A stretch of DNA of 23,100 bases from assembly GCA_001795235.1 (NCBI GenBank), contig MGNZ01000152.1:1-23100 (forward strand), read 5' to 3'. Positions 7,181-14,732 of this stretch are shown in pieces (position 1 is the first letter of the stretch; every line of letters begins with the position of its first letter). A program made the position numbers and the translations under genes. Source of the stretch: Chloroflexi bacterium RBG_16_64_32. GTDB lineage: Bacteria > Chloroflexota > Dehalococcoidia > SM23-28-2 > RBG-16-64-32. A model generated the notes under the pieces. The model was not told the origin of the DNA. It ran no database searches and saw nothing but the letters and a program-made list of their open reading frames with translations.

Positions 7181-8707
7181 TCACCCTCCCTGCGGCTTTC
7201 CATTGGCGTTTTCACTGGCCAACCCGGCCGCGCGCGCTAGGATCGTCTCCTCGTTGAAGTCTTCTCGGCCAGCCTCCCAGGTGATCCTGCCTTCGTGGAT
7301 CACCAGGATGCGATCGCACATGCCAATGAGCTCAGCCATGTCGGATGAGATAAGGATGACTCCGGTACCTTCGGCGGCAAACTGCAGGATCTTCTGGTAG
7401 ATCTCGGCGCGGGCGCCGACGTCCACGCCGCGCGTCGGTTCGTCGAAAATGATGACCTCGGGGCGGATCCCCATCCACGTCGCCACCAGTACCTTCTGTT
7501 GATTCCCGCCGGAGAGGTTGAGGACTTTCTTGGAGATCGAGGGGGTGTCGATGGCGTACTCGGCAACGACCCTTCCAGCGTAGGTCTCCATCTTCCGCTT
7601 GAGGAGCGCTCCAAGTCGCGTCGTGAATTCAGACAGATTGGGGGCGACCAAGTTGTCTTCCACGGACATCGTCAGGAACAACCCCTGTGCTTTGCGGTCT
7701 TCGGTGAGATAGACAATCCCCTTGTGGATGGCATCCTGGGGGTGAACAATGGTCAGTTCCTCGCCATTGAGGTAGATGTGCCCCGAGTCGACCGGGTCGG
7801 CTCCGAAAATCGACCTTCCGATCTCCGTCCGACGGGCGCCGACCAGGCCCGCCATCCCCAGGATCTCCCCCCGGTGCAACTCGAAACTGATCCCGCTAAA
7901 ATGGCGCTTCCTCCCCAACCTTTCGATCTTGAAGTAGGCTTCCCCCAGAACGCGCTCCGTGCGCTCGCCATAAAGACTGGAAATCTGCCGGCCCACCATC
8001 ATCGCCACAAGCTCATCCTCGGACACCTCGTCGACCTTCTTGCTGCCAACGAGCTCGCCGTCGCGCAGAACGACCACCCGGCTGGCTATCGAGAACACCT
8101 CGAAGAGCTTGTGGGTGACATAGATGAACGACATCCCCTGTTTCTGCAGCTTGCGGATGCTCTCGAAAAGGTAGACCGACTCCCCCTCCGTGAGAGACGA
8201 GGTGGGCTCATCCAGGATGAGGACTTTGGGATTCGTCGAGATCGCCTTGAGGATCTCCAGGATCTGCTGCTGGCCTATCGAGAGATGTTTGACCAGACGC
8301 CGGGGACTGACGGCGAGTTCGAAACGCCTCAGAAATGTCTCGCTGTCGGCATAGAGCGCTCGCCAATCGATCATTTTGAGCGGCCCGACCGGTTGGCGGT
8401 TGGCAAAGATGTTCTCGGCCACAGACAGGCTTCCAACGAGCGACAGCTCTTGGGGCACGACACTGATGCCGGCACGTATGGCGTCTTCGGGTGAGCTGAA
8501 GGAAACCGTCTGGCCTTCCAGAAGAATCCGTCCTTCATCGGGTCGAAGGGAGCCGCCGAGAATATGCATCAGGGTGCTCTTTCCGGCGCCGTTCTCCCCA
8601 ACCAACGCCAGGATCTCACCCCGCTCCAGGGTCAGGCTGAGGTGATCGACCGCCAGGATCCCTGGGAACGACTTCGTGATGCTCTCGGCTCTCAGCACCT
8701 CGGCCAT
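7181..8707 (-). CDS. CUT2-family sugar ABC transporter ATP-binding protein (RbsA/MglA-like), importer B
   Basis: A 508-residue fusion of two ATPase domains, the normal layout for RbsA/MglA/XylG. Domain 1 has Walker A GENGAGKST at 37-45, the signature variant LSIGQQQ, and Walker B ILDEPTSSL. Domain 2 has the degenerate Walker A GLVGARRTEI expected in this family, a full signature LSGGNQQ and Walker B IFDEPTRGVDVGA. The frame is open up to 8770, but ATG 8707 is chosen because GAGGT lies 5 bases upstream, the protein then starts at the usual family position, and the extra residues would be encoded by the hairpin at 8723-8751. The lipoprotein gene is upstream and the permease gene downstream. Confidence 0.93.
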   Translation of the reverse strand: MAEVLRAESITKSFPGILAVDHLSLTLERGEILALVGENGAGKSTLMHILGGSLRPDEGRILLEGQTVSFSSPEDAIRAGISVVPQELSLVGSLSVAENIFANRQPVGPLKMIDWRALYADSETFLRRFELAVSPRRLVKHLSIGQQQILEILKAISTNPKVLILDEPTSSLTEGESVYLFESIRKLQKQGMSFIYVTHKLFEVFSIASRVVVLRDGELVGSKKVDEVSEDELVAMMVGRQISSLYGERTERVLGEAYFKIERLGRKRHFSGISFELHRGEILGMAGLVGARRTEIGRSIFGADPVDSGHIYLNGEELTIVHPQDAIHKGIVYLTEDRKAQGLFLTMSVEDNLVAPNLSEFTTRLGALLKRKMETYAGRVVAEYAIDTPSISKKVLNLSGGNQQKVLVATWMGIRPEVIIFDEPTRGVDVGARAEIYQKILQFAAEGTGVILISSDMAELIGMCDRILVIHEGRITWEAGREDFNEETILARAAGLASENANGKPQGG

Positions 8708-8722
8708 CAGGACCTCGATATT

Positions 8723-8751
8723 GAATGGGGCGGGAACTCCCCGCCCCATTC
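8723..8751 (-). other. 12-bp-stem hairpin between binding-protein and ATPase genes (importer B)
   Basis: A perfect 12-bp stem (8723-8734 with 8740-8751) closes a 5-base loop AACTC on the plus strand. It sits 22 bases after the binding-protein stop and 15 bases before the ATPase start. In the direction of transcription the stem is followed by AATATCGAGG, not a T-run, so it is not a Rho-independent terminator. Such intercistronic stems are known to stabilise the upstream part of transporter mRNAs and raise binding-protein output. Confidence 0.85.
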
Positions 8752-8773
8752 CATTGGAGAACCAGGACAACCG

Positions 8774-9790
8774 CTACTGTGAGTACAGTTGGTTGGCGTC
8801 CAAGAAGTACTGCAGGTTGGTCTTGTCGATGTAGTTGACCGCCATGTAGACGGTCGTCGGGCCGGAGGGCGCGTTGGCCGCGGCGTTGTCGGTCGTCAGC
8901 GGCGCTTGGTGATGGTTATAGTTGAAAAGGGTCTGCAGCGCCCAGAAGGCCATCGCCGCGTCGTCTTGGGCCACCGTGCCGGTCAGCGTGCCGTTCTGGA
9001 TGGCCTGCAGGACGTCTGAGTTGCGGTCCATGGCGACGGTCAAGATCTCACCCGTCTTCCCGGCTTCGGAGACTGCGGTGGCGGCGCCAATCCCGCCCGT
9101 CGAGTCGGTGCCGACGAAGGCCGCCAGGTCCGGGTTGCGCGTCAGGATGTCCTTAGCCACACTGATCGCCGTGGCGGTATCCGCCTTGGTGTCGCCAACC
9201 TGGACGACTTCGATGCCCGGATAGGCCGCGAACGCCGCCCGGAAGCCTTCTTCACGATCGTTGAACATCTGGGTTCCCGGGATACTCAGGATGGCGATCT
9301 CCCCGGTTCCCCCCAACGCCTCGGCCACGTGAAGGCCACCCACGTACCCGAGATCGAACTGATGGGAACCGACAAAGGCGATCCGCTGGGACGTGGGAAG
9401 GTCGCCTAGAATCGTCACAACCGGAATCCCGGCGTCCGAAGCCTTGTTGATCTCCGGTATCAGTGACGGGTCAACGCCAAAGACAACGATCCCCTTGGGC
9501 TTCTTGGCGATCGCTTGGTCGAAGGCGGCCACCTGGGCGTTGACATCGAAGTCCGGCGGTCCGACATAGGTCGCCGTGACACCCAGGGTATCGCCGGCCC
9601 ACTGCCAGCCGTATTTGTGGGCGTTGAAGAACTCGAGGTTGCCCATCATCGAGACATAGATGTACTCCTCGCCCGAGGTGTCGACGTCGGCCCCAGCTGG
9701 GGCCGGCGCCGCAGCCGGCGCGCACGCGGCCAGCAGAAGGGCCGCCGCAAACAGCAAGCCGATGCTCGTGCGGATGGTTGAGTGATTCAT
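8774..9790 (-). CDS. Sugar-binding lipoprotein of importer B (periplasmic-binding-protein-like, Peripla_BP_4)
   Basis: A 338-residue binding protein. It opens with a lipoprotein signal: a basic start, a hydrophobic stretch 10-22 and lipobox LLAAC, so Cys23 should carry the lipid anchor. An Ala/Pro-rich linker follows. The body has the ribose-binding-protein pattern: YVSMMGNLEFFNAHKYG at the start of the N lobe, a QAIAKKPKGIVVFG segment, DAGIPVVTI, and the repeated GFRAAFAAYPGIEVV and FVGTDSTGGIGAA elements. ATG 9790 is chosen over an upstream extension because AGAGGT lies 5 bases before it and the signal peptide then starts correctly. A purine-rich AAAGAAAG tract precedes the ribosome site. 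It is first in its transporter operon, 172 bp after the VOC gene, so it may have its own promoter. Confidence 0.93.
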   Translation of the reverse strand: MNHSTIRTSIGLLFAAALLLAACAPAAAPAPAGADVDTSGEEYIYVSMMGNLEFFNAHKYGWQWAGDTLGVTATYVGPPDFDVNAQVAAFDQAIAKKPKGIVVFGVDPSLIPEINKASDAGIPVVTILGDLPTSQRIAFVGSHQFDLGYVGGLHVAEALGGTGEIAILSIPGTQMFNDREEGFRAAFAAYPGIEVVQVGDTKADTATAISVAKDILTRNPDLAAFVGTDSTGGIGAATAVSEAGKTGEILTVAMDRNSDVLQAIQNGTLTGTVAQDDAAMAFWALQTLFNYNHHQAPLTTDNAAANAPSGPTTVYMAVNYIDKTNLQYFLDANQLYSQ

Positions 9791-9908
9791 GGTTACCTCT
9801 TTCTTTCTTTTCTTGGGAATTGAACTCAGGTCGTCGGTTCGAATCACGCCCTGGAGGGTTGGCGAATAGTCCCGTCCTTTCCCAGGCAGGCCAGGAGGCT
9901 TGCTCTCG

Positions 9909-9933
9909 TTTCACCAAGTGTGATCATGTGAAG
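9909..9933. promoter_or_regulatory. Candidate operator upstream of importer B, half-sites like the IclR site
   Basis: TTTCAC (9909-9914) and GTGAAG (9928-9933) are separated by 13 bases. The same two hexamers form the dyad in front of the IclR gene, where the spacer is 3 bases. A further TTTCAC-CAA-GTG arrangement overlaps at 9909-9920, and TCACA/TGTGA elements follow up to 9945. The site is about 120-145 bases upstream of the binding-protein start. Function is inferred from similarity only. Confidence 0.4.
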
Positions 9934-9962
9934 CGTTCGCTCACATTCGATTCCGGCGATGC

Positions 9963-10412
9963 TCACGCTTTCCGCGCGGCCTGGATGACCTCCACGTTCA
10001 GGTCGTCCGAGATCCCTCCCCACATGAGTCGTCCTCCAGGCACCGCCCGGTTGTCGCAGAAGAGCTCGATCCGATTGCCGTCCGGATCGGCGAAGTACAT
10101 CGCCCAACTGATGCCGTTGTCGATCGGCTTCACGTTTACCCCGGACTTCGACAGACCCACGAACGCCTCGGCAAAGGCCCTCTTATCCGGCAGCTCGAAA
10201 GCCAGGTGTTCGAACCCCTCGCTCTCGGGCGATGGCGACGGGCCCGTCCCTTTCACCTTCATCAGCGCGATTTCGTGATGGGCGTCGCTGCAGCTCAGGA
10301 AGGCATAGTCGTCGCCGACCCTCTCGGTGAGGGTCATCTGGAGGTGACCTGTGTAGAAAACGATAGCCCGTTCGACGTCCCGGACCTTGAAACGCAGATG
10401 CCCGATCTTCAT
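9963..10412 (-). CDS. VOC-family (glyoxalase/extradiol-dioxygenase fold) metalloprotein
   Basis: A 149-residue protein with two beta-alpha-beta-beta-beta modules. Module 1 opens with GHLRFKVRD, module 2 with FEHLAFEL, and the end has YFADPDGNRIELF, a textbook VOC ending. The expected metal ligands are visible as His5, His69 and Glu116, a 2-His-1-carboxylate set. VOC proteins range from glyoxalase I to isomerases, epimerases and ring-cleaving dioxygenases, and sequence alone does not choose among them. A GGAGG lies 11-12 bases before ATG 10412. The gene follows the SDR gene after 56 bp, so it probably belongs to the same transcript and may act on a shared intermediate. Confidence 0.87.
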   Translation of the reverse strand: MKIGHLRFKVRDVERAIVFYTGHLQMTLTERVGDDYAFLSCSDAHHEIALMKVKGTGPSPSPESEGFEHLAFELPDKRAFAEAFVGLSKSGVNVKPIDNGISWAMYFADPDGNRIELFCDNRAVPGGRLMWGGISDDLNVEVIQAARKA

Positions 10413-10468
10413 GCCGCCATCCCCTCCAACGTCGCGCTTCGCCCGTCACGGCTTCGGCCTCGGGTGCC

Positions 10469-11242
10469 TCACCATGACTCCAGGAGGGCCGTCATGCCGT
10501 TGTCAACCATCAGGGAGGCCCCGGTGATGTAGGAGGCCTCGTCACTGGCCAGGAAGGCCGCCGCCTCACCGACCTCTTCCGGGTTGCCGAGTCGCCCCAA
10601 CACCTGACGTCGTTCAACGGCCTGCTTGGCTTTCCCGGGGTCAGGATCGCCAGCGAAGATGCCCTGGATGAGCGGCGTATAGATCCACCCCGGGCAGATG
10701 GCGTTGACCCGGATCTTGTCTTTGCCATAGTCAATGGCCATCACCCGCGTCAGGGTGACCACCCCGCCCTTGCTGGCTGCGTACGGCGCCGTGCCGCCCA
10801 CGTTCTGGTACGAGTGGACTGAGGCGATGTTGACGATCGCCCCTCCGCCAGAGGCTTTGATGTGGGGGATGGCATACTTCGAGCAAAGGAAGACACCCCG
10901 CAGGTTAACCGCCATGCAGCGATCCCACTCCTCGGTCGAGGTGTCGAGCACGGTCTTGTACACGCCGATGCCGGCGTTGTTGACCAGAACGTGGAGGGTC
11001 TTGAATCGATCCACGGTTTCATCCACCATCCGTTGGATCGCCTCCTCCTTGGCGACGTCGCATTCGATGAAGATCGGCCCGGCGCCATCTCTCTTCAGCT
11101 CGGCGGCGGCCTTGGTGCCTTCGGACCGATTGACGTCGGCGATGACAACCTTGGCGCCCTCTCGAAGAAAGACGGCGGCGATCCCCTTCCCGATCCCCAT
11201 GGCGCCGCCCGTGACAATGGCAACCTTGTTCTCGAGTTTCAT
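10469..11242 (-). CDS. Short-chain dehydrogenase/reductase (classical SDR), 257 aa
   Basis: A complete classical SDR. The nucleotide-binding TGGAMGIG is at 11-18 and NNAG at 88-91. The catalytic tetrad is complete: Asn113, Ser141, Tyr154 and Lys158, with the normal 13-residue Ser-Tyr spacing. The PGW motif near 184-186 and the C-terminal ITGASLMVDNGM end are also standard. Asp36 at the end of beta-2 (VVIADVNRS) suggests NAD(H) rather than NADP(H), by the usual rule. AGGAGG sits 7 bases before ATG 11242. Given the KDG kinase and aldolase in the same locus, it could oxidise a sugar or reduce a keto-deoxyuronate (a KduD-like role), but the sequence is too generic to say. Confidence 0.92.
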   Translation of the reverse strand: MKLENKVAIVTGGAMGIGKGIAAVFLREGAKVVIADVNRSEGTKAAAELKRDGAGPIFIECDVAKEEAIQRMVDETVDRFKTLHVLVNNAGIGVYKTVLDTSTEEWDRCMAVNLRGVFLCSKYAIPHIKASGGGAIVNIASVHSYQNVGGTAPYAASKGGVVTLTRVMAIDYGKDKIRVNAICPGWIYTPLIQGIFAGDPDPGKAKQAVERRQVLGRLGNPEEVGEAAAFLASDEASYITGASLMVDNGMTALLESW

Positions 11243-11258
11243 GAGGCAGCCTCCTGCA

Positions 11259-11281
11259 CATGCGTGATCGTTGCTCGCATG
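11259..11281 (-). other. Small dyad between the M24 and SDR genes
   Basis: CATGCG (11259-11264) and CGCATG (11276-11281) form a 6-bp inverted repeat with an 11-base loop in the 47-bp intercistronic gap, just upstream of the SDR ribosome binding site. No T-run follows. It could be chance. Confidence 0.3.
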
Positions 11282-11289
11282 CCGCGTCT

Positions 11290-12468
11290 CTACCAGGGCT
11301 TCCGCGGCGTCGACAGAAACATGGGGCCATCCGCTCCGACGGCGACGTTGTCCTCGATGCGAATCCCGCCAAATCCTTCGATGTAGACCCCCGGCTCGAC
11401 GCTCGTCACCATCCCTTCCTGCAGGACACCATCGGCCCCGGGCATCAGGAACGGAACGAATTCGTGATAGCGCAGGCCCACCCCATGTCCGGTGATATGG
11501 ACGAAATACTCGGCCAGTTTTGCCTTCTCGAGGACACGCCGGGCGGCGGCGTCCGGATCCGAGAACAGCGCCCCCGGGCGGAGCTCGCGCGCCGCAGCCT
11601 GCTGTGCCTCCAGGACCGCGTTGTGGACTTCCTTCTGGCGGACCGTCGGCTCCCCGGCCACGGCGACATAGGTGAGATCCGACCAGTACCCGTCAACGAC
11701 CGTGGCCAGCTCGACCATCACCACATCGCCTTCCTCGACCCTTCGTACGCTGGAGGGGACGAGAAGCGTTCCTTTCGTACTTCCCACAGGGCCGGTGCCC
11801 ACTTCGGCCATGGCCCGGACCAGCCTGGCCCCTTTATGGCCTGGTCCATCCCCCCGGATCTTGGCTTCAACCACCGCCCCGACTTGGGCCTCCGTCATGC
11901 CCGGCTCCAGGCGGGCCAGAAACTCGCGCATGCCCATCTCGGCAACCTCGTTGGCCAGGCGAAGCTTGCGCAGCTCGTAAGGCGTCTTGCACGTGCGCAC
12001 CGACTGTAGGAAGGCCGCCGCGTCGACGAGCTCGCAGCCGGCGAACACGTCGTCCAGCATCACTTTCCATGGCTGTGCGGGAACCACCGGCTCGGCTGCC
12101 CGATAACTCGGCCCCACCACTTCAAAACTCTGCTCGATCCCGATCCTCGCCGATCTCAGACCGAGTTCCTGCTTCGCCTGCGAGAGTAGTCGACGATAGT
12201 TGGCATACAGATCGCCGTCCTTTAGGAGCCCCCACCCAAAGCTCGAGACCCGGGCCCAGGCTGGGTCGGCATAGTCGACCTCGACCTCCGGCACGAACAA
12301 GATGGACTTCCCGTCTTTGGTGAAGACGGCCACCGAAAACGCGTGGTGGGGCCAGTAGTCGGTCAGATACACGACGTTCTCGGGCAGCCTGCAAATCAAC
12401 GCGTCCAACCTGGCGGATACCATCTCCCGCCGGACGCGGTCTAGACGATCAACATCGGGAGCTTTCAT
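11290..12468 (-). CDS. M24-family metallohydrolase (Xaa-Pro peptidase / creatinase-like)
   Basis: A 392-residue protein with the two-domain creatinase/prolidase layout: an N-terminal domain to about 155, then the pita-bread catalytic domain. Metal ligand positions visible are Glu253, Asp264, His328 (in TGHGVG), Glu358 (in SVEPG) and Glu372 (in IEDN). The first site is normally Asp; here the segment reads MVELATVVDGYWSDLT, with Glu at the position 11 residues before Asp264. The usual TRT after that Asp is TYV. The start is ATG 12468, since AGGAGG lies 5 bases upstream; a longer open frame upstream lacks family similarity. Members cleave X-Pro peptides, creatine, ectoine-type amidines or related C-N bonds. 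Its place in a sugar-uptake locus suggests a small-molecule rather than a peptide substrate. Confidence 0.87.
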   Translation of the reverse strand: MKAPDVDRLDRVRREMVSARLDALICRLPENVVYLTDYWPHHAFSVAVFTKDGKSILFVPEVEVDYADPAWARVSSFGWGLLKDGDLYANYRRLLSQAKQELGLRSARIGIEQSFEVVGPSYRAAEPVVPAQPWKVMLDDVFAGCELVDAAAFLQSVRTCKTPYELRKLRLANEVAEMGMREFLARLEPGMTEAQVGAVVEAKIRGDGPGHKGARLVRAMAEVGTGPVGSTKGTLLVPSSVRRVEEGDVVMVELATVVDGYWSDLTYVAVAGEPTVRQKEVHNAVLEAQQAAARELRPGALFSDPDAAARRVLEKAKLAEYFVHITGHGVGLRYHEFVPFLMPGADGVLQEGMVTSVEPGVYIEGFGGIRIEDNVAVGADGPMFLSTPRKPW

Positions 12469-12568
12469 CGGATCCTCCTGCATCCCTATCGATCTCGAGC
12501 GAAGGCCTTGATCGCCCGAGGGAAGCTCTTGGCGTCCCACGGCGAGGTGCCCGGGGTGCCCCGGCAAC

Positions 12569-13636
12569 CTACGATTTCACCTGGCCGTCTCGATCGATCC
12601 GGCTTACACCCTCTCCCTCGTAAGCCACCGCCACAAGGTCGGTCAGGATGATCTCGCCCGGCTTCATCACCCGGGCGCTTCCGTTTTCGATCGCCTTCGC
12701 GACCCCGGCGGGCGGGTAGCTGGTGAAGGGCTCAAGGGCGCAGTTGTACGTGCGGCCATACCACGGATAGTCGTTGTGCCCTCCGTAAACCTGCCACATC
12801 CACAGGTACTTGAAAAGGTCGGCGTCCCAGGCCATGCCAAAGCCCACGCCCAGGCGAGGGTTGCTGAGGCCGTACCACCCCTCCTTGAGAGTCTTGAAGA
12901 AGACCACATCGACGGATCGCGCATCCTTGCCGAGCACCTGTCGGATGTCTTCAAGTTTCTCTGTCCGGCGATTCATGACCTGCGGGAAGTCGTAACCGTC
13001 GCCGGGTTCCCACAGTCCGTTGCGGTGGTATGCCAGCACCTCGACCTTCCCGGCCGGCGCGTCGACCCGGCAGGACTCGTCCAGGAACGGCTCGCCGAAG
13101 GCCGGGTGATGTCCCCACATGATGGCGTAGTCTTCACCGGACTCGTTCTCGAGCCTCTCGTTGATGTACAGGCATGCTTTGCCCCGCTCCAAAGAGAGGA
13201 CCCTCTCAAGATTCAAGGGTGAACGATAGCAGCGGGTCCTTGTCTTCAGGGACACTCGCTCGGGCGTATCCTCCAGAAGCTCAGCTTCGAAAGGCAGAAG
13301 CGAGACCTCTCCATGGAGCCCTTGCGAAGCGCCCAAGTACGGCTCGGCCGCCCAACCGGCCGACGGGAGTACCTCCTGCCATCCGCCGTAGTAGTAGTCA
13401 TGGAAGGCGCCTTCGGGCAGCGCGCCGGTCGCGACGAAGGCCGGTCGCATCGCAATTGGGGACTGCCAGAGGAAATCCAGATCGCGCGGCTTGTAGGTGA
13501 ACTCGAAGATGTCGGCCCCTTTGTCGAGGAGGATGCCGACCCGTATCAGATCGTTCTCCAGGAACGCCACCCGCATGCCTTTGTAGGTGTAGTCCAGCGA
13601 CATCCGGCATCCTTGCTTTCTTCCCCAGGTGTACAT
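12569..13636 (-). CDS. DUF4432-type aldose 1-epimerase-like protein
   Basis: A 355-residue protein with the beta-sandwich pattern of galactose-mutarotase-like proteins: repeated beta-rich segments, an N-terminal VGILLDKGADIFEFTY stretch, GLHGEVSLLPFE around 140-151, and MWGHHPAFGEPFLDE near 200. The HHPAFG segment is where aldose epimerases place a catalytic histidine. The WQVYGGHNDYPWYGR stretch near the C-terminal third resembles DUF4432 proteins, which often sit next to sugar-acid genes. The likely task is anomer interconversion of the imported sugar, but this is inferred. GGAGG 7 bases upstream fixes ATG 13636; longer frames include Arg-rich residues not expected in the fold. It follows the permease gene after 46 bp. 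Confidence 0.78.
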   Translation of the reverse strand: MYTWGRKQGCRMSLDYTYKGMRVAFLENDLIRVGILLDKGADIFEFTYKPRDLDFLWQSPIAMRPAFVATGALPEGAFHDYYYGGWQEVLPSAGWAAEPYLGASQGLHGEVSLLPFEAELLEDTPERVSLKTRTRCYRSPLNLERVLSLERGKACLYINERLENESGEDYAIMWGHHPAFGEPFLDESCRVDAPAGKVEVLAYHRNGLWEPGDGYDFPQVMNRRTEKLEDIRQVLGKDARSVDVVFFKTLKEGWYGLSNPRLGVGFGMAWDADLFKYLWMWQVYGGHNDYPWYGRTYNCALEPFTSYPPAGVAKAIENGSARVMKPGEIILTDLVAVAYEGEGVSRIDRDGQVKS

Positions 13637-13682
13637 GTTGGATCCTCCGCGCGGCTCGGGTTTCCCCGGCCTCGGTCGGTCG

Positions 13683-14732
13683 TCACCCTCTTCGTTGGGC
13701 CGGATCGACATCCGGCTCTTCTCCATCCGGATCCGCCGAGGCCGGCGCCCGGCCAACCACCCGTGACCATGTCTTCCCAATGAGCCGGCCGAAGTCAGCC
13801 CGCCACATGTCGATGAAGACCGCCAGAAGGATGATCACGCCCAGGGTGATGTTCTGCCACGATGTTGGCACGGCGTTCAGATTCAACCCGTTCTGGACGA
13901 CGACGATGATTGCTGCGCCGATCACCGTGCCGAAGATGTGACCGTATCCGCCGGCCAGGCTGGCGCCACCGACCACGGCTGCTCCGATGGCTTGCAGCTC
14001 CGTTCCTACACCGTAGTTGGGCGAGCCGGAGTTCAGGCGGGCCGTCATCAGGATCGATGCGATGCCGACCATCAGGCCGGCGATGACGAATGCCATCAGT
14101 CGAGTCTGGTTGACGTTGATCCCGGAGAGCCTGGCGGCGGAGGCGTTGCCGCCGATGGCATAGATCTTCCTACCGTTCGGTGTGTACTTCAGGAATCCCC
14201 AGGCTATGAGGTAGAGGATCAAGACGTAAAAGAACGGCAGGGCGATCCCGAACAGCTTCCCGTAGAACCACGGCTCAAGAGAGTCGGAAACCGAGAAGAT
14301 GGGCGACCCATCATTGAAGAGGAACGCGATCCCACGGTAGATGCTCAAGGTGGCGAGGGTCACGATGAAGGATGGGATTCGGCCGTACGATGAGAGGAAC
14401 CCGTTGACGGCGCCCAGGAGGATGCTCATGACCAGAACGACGGCGATCGCCGAGGGCACGGACATTCCCTCGAACTTGATCAGGGAAGCCATGATCATGG
14501 TGAGCAGTGCCATGGCTGCCCCCGGGGAAAGGTCGATCCCGCCCGTCAGGATGACCAGCGTCGAACCCACGGCGACGATAGCCACAATGCTCGCCTGCAG
14601 CGCGACATTGTTGAGGTTGTCCAGACCTATGAATCGATCCGTCGACAACGCGACGGCGGTTGAGACAATTATCAGAGAGATGATCGGCCCCATCACCGGC
14701 AGGCGTGATAGAAATGACCTTCTAGGTCTCAT
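13683..14732 (-). CDS. CUT2-family sugar ABC transporter permease (RbsC-like), importer A
   Basis: A 349-residue multi-helix permease. The TGGIDLSPGAAMAL segment near 64-77, the RIPSFIVTLATLSIYRG segment, and the coupling loop IGGNASAARLSGINV are diagnostic of the RbsC family. ATG 14732 is used because it lies inside the end of the ATPase gene, giving an 11-base overlap, with AAGGAC 6 bases upstream. This predicts translational coupling to the ATPase. The C-terminal tail after the last helix is long, polar and rich in Asp, Glu, Pro and Arg. The protein is clearly diverged from the other permease in the window, so the two importers are paralogous systems and not a recent duplication. Confidence 0.92.
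   Translation of the reverse strand: MRPRRSFLSRLPVMGPIISLIIVSTAVALSTDRFIGLDNLNNVALQASIVAIVAVGSTLVILTGGIDLSPGAAMALLTMIMASLIKFEGMSVPSAIAVVLVMSILLGAVNGFLSSYGRIPSFIVTLATLSIYRGIAFLFNDGSPIFSVSDSLEPWFYGKLFGIALPFFYVLILYLIAWGFLKYTPNGRKIYAIGGNASAARLSGINVNQTRLMAFVIAGLMVGIASILMTARLNSGSPNYGVGTELQAIGAAVVGGASLAGGYGHIFGTVIGAAIIVVVQNGLNLNAVPTSWQNITLGVIILLAVFIDMWRADFGRLIGKTWSRVVGRAPASADPDGEEPDVDPAQRRG

Noticed and set aside
7499..8494. A 331-codon open frame on the + strand over the importer B ATPase gene
   Set aside because: It is antisense to an ATPase with all Walker and signature motifs and has no family features of its own.
9825..9850. A tRNA T-arm-like stretch (GTCGGTTCGAATC) upstream of the importer B binding-protein gene
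   Set aside because: The 3' half of the T-stem does not pair (CACGC instead of CCGAC), and there is no acceptor, D or anticodon arm around it. No full cloverleaf can be drawn, so no tRNA or attachment site is called.
11260..12009. A 249-codon open frame on the + strand over the M24 gene
   Set aside because: Antisense shadow; no motif, no ribosome binding site of note.
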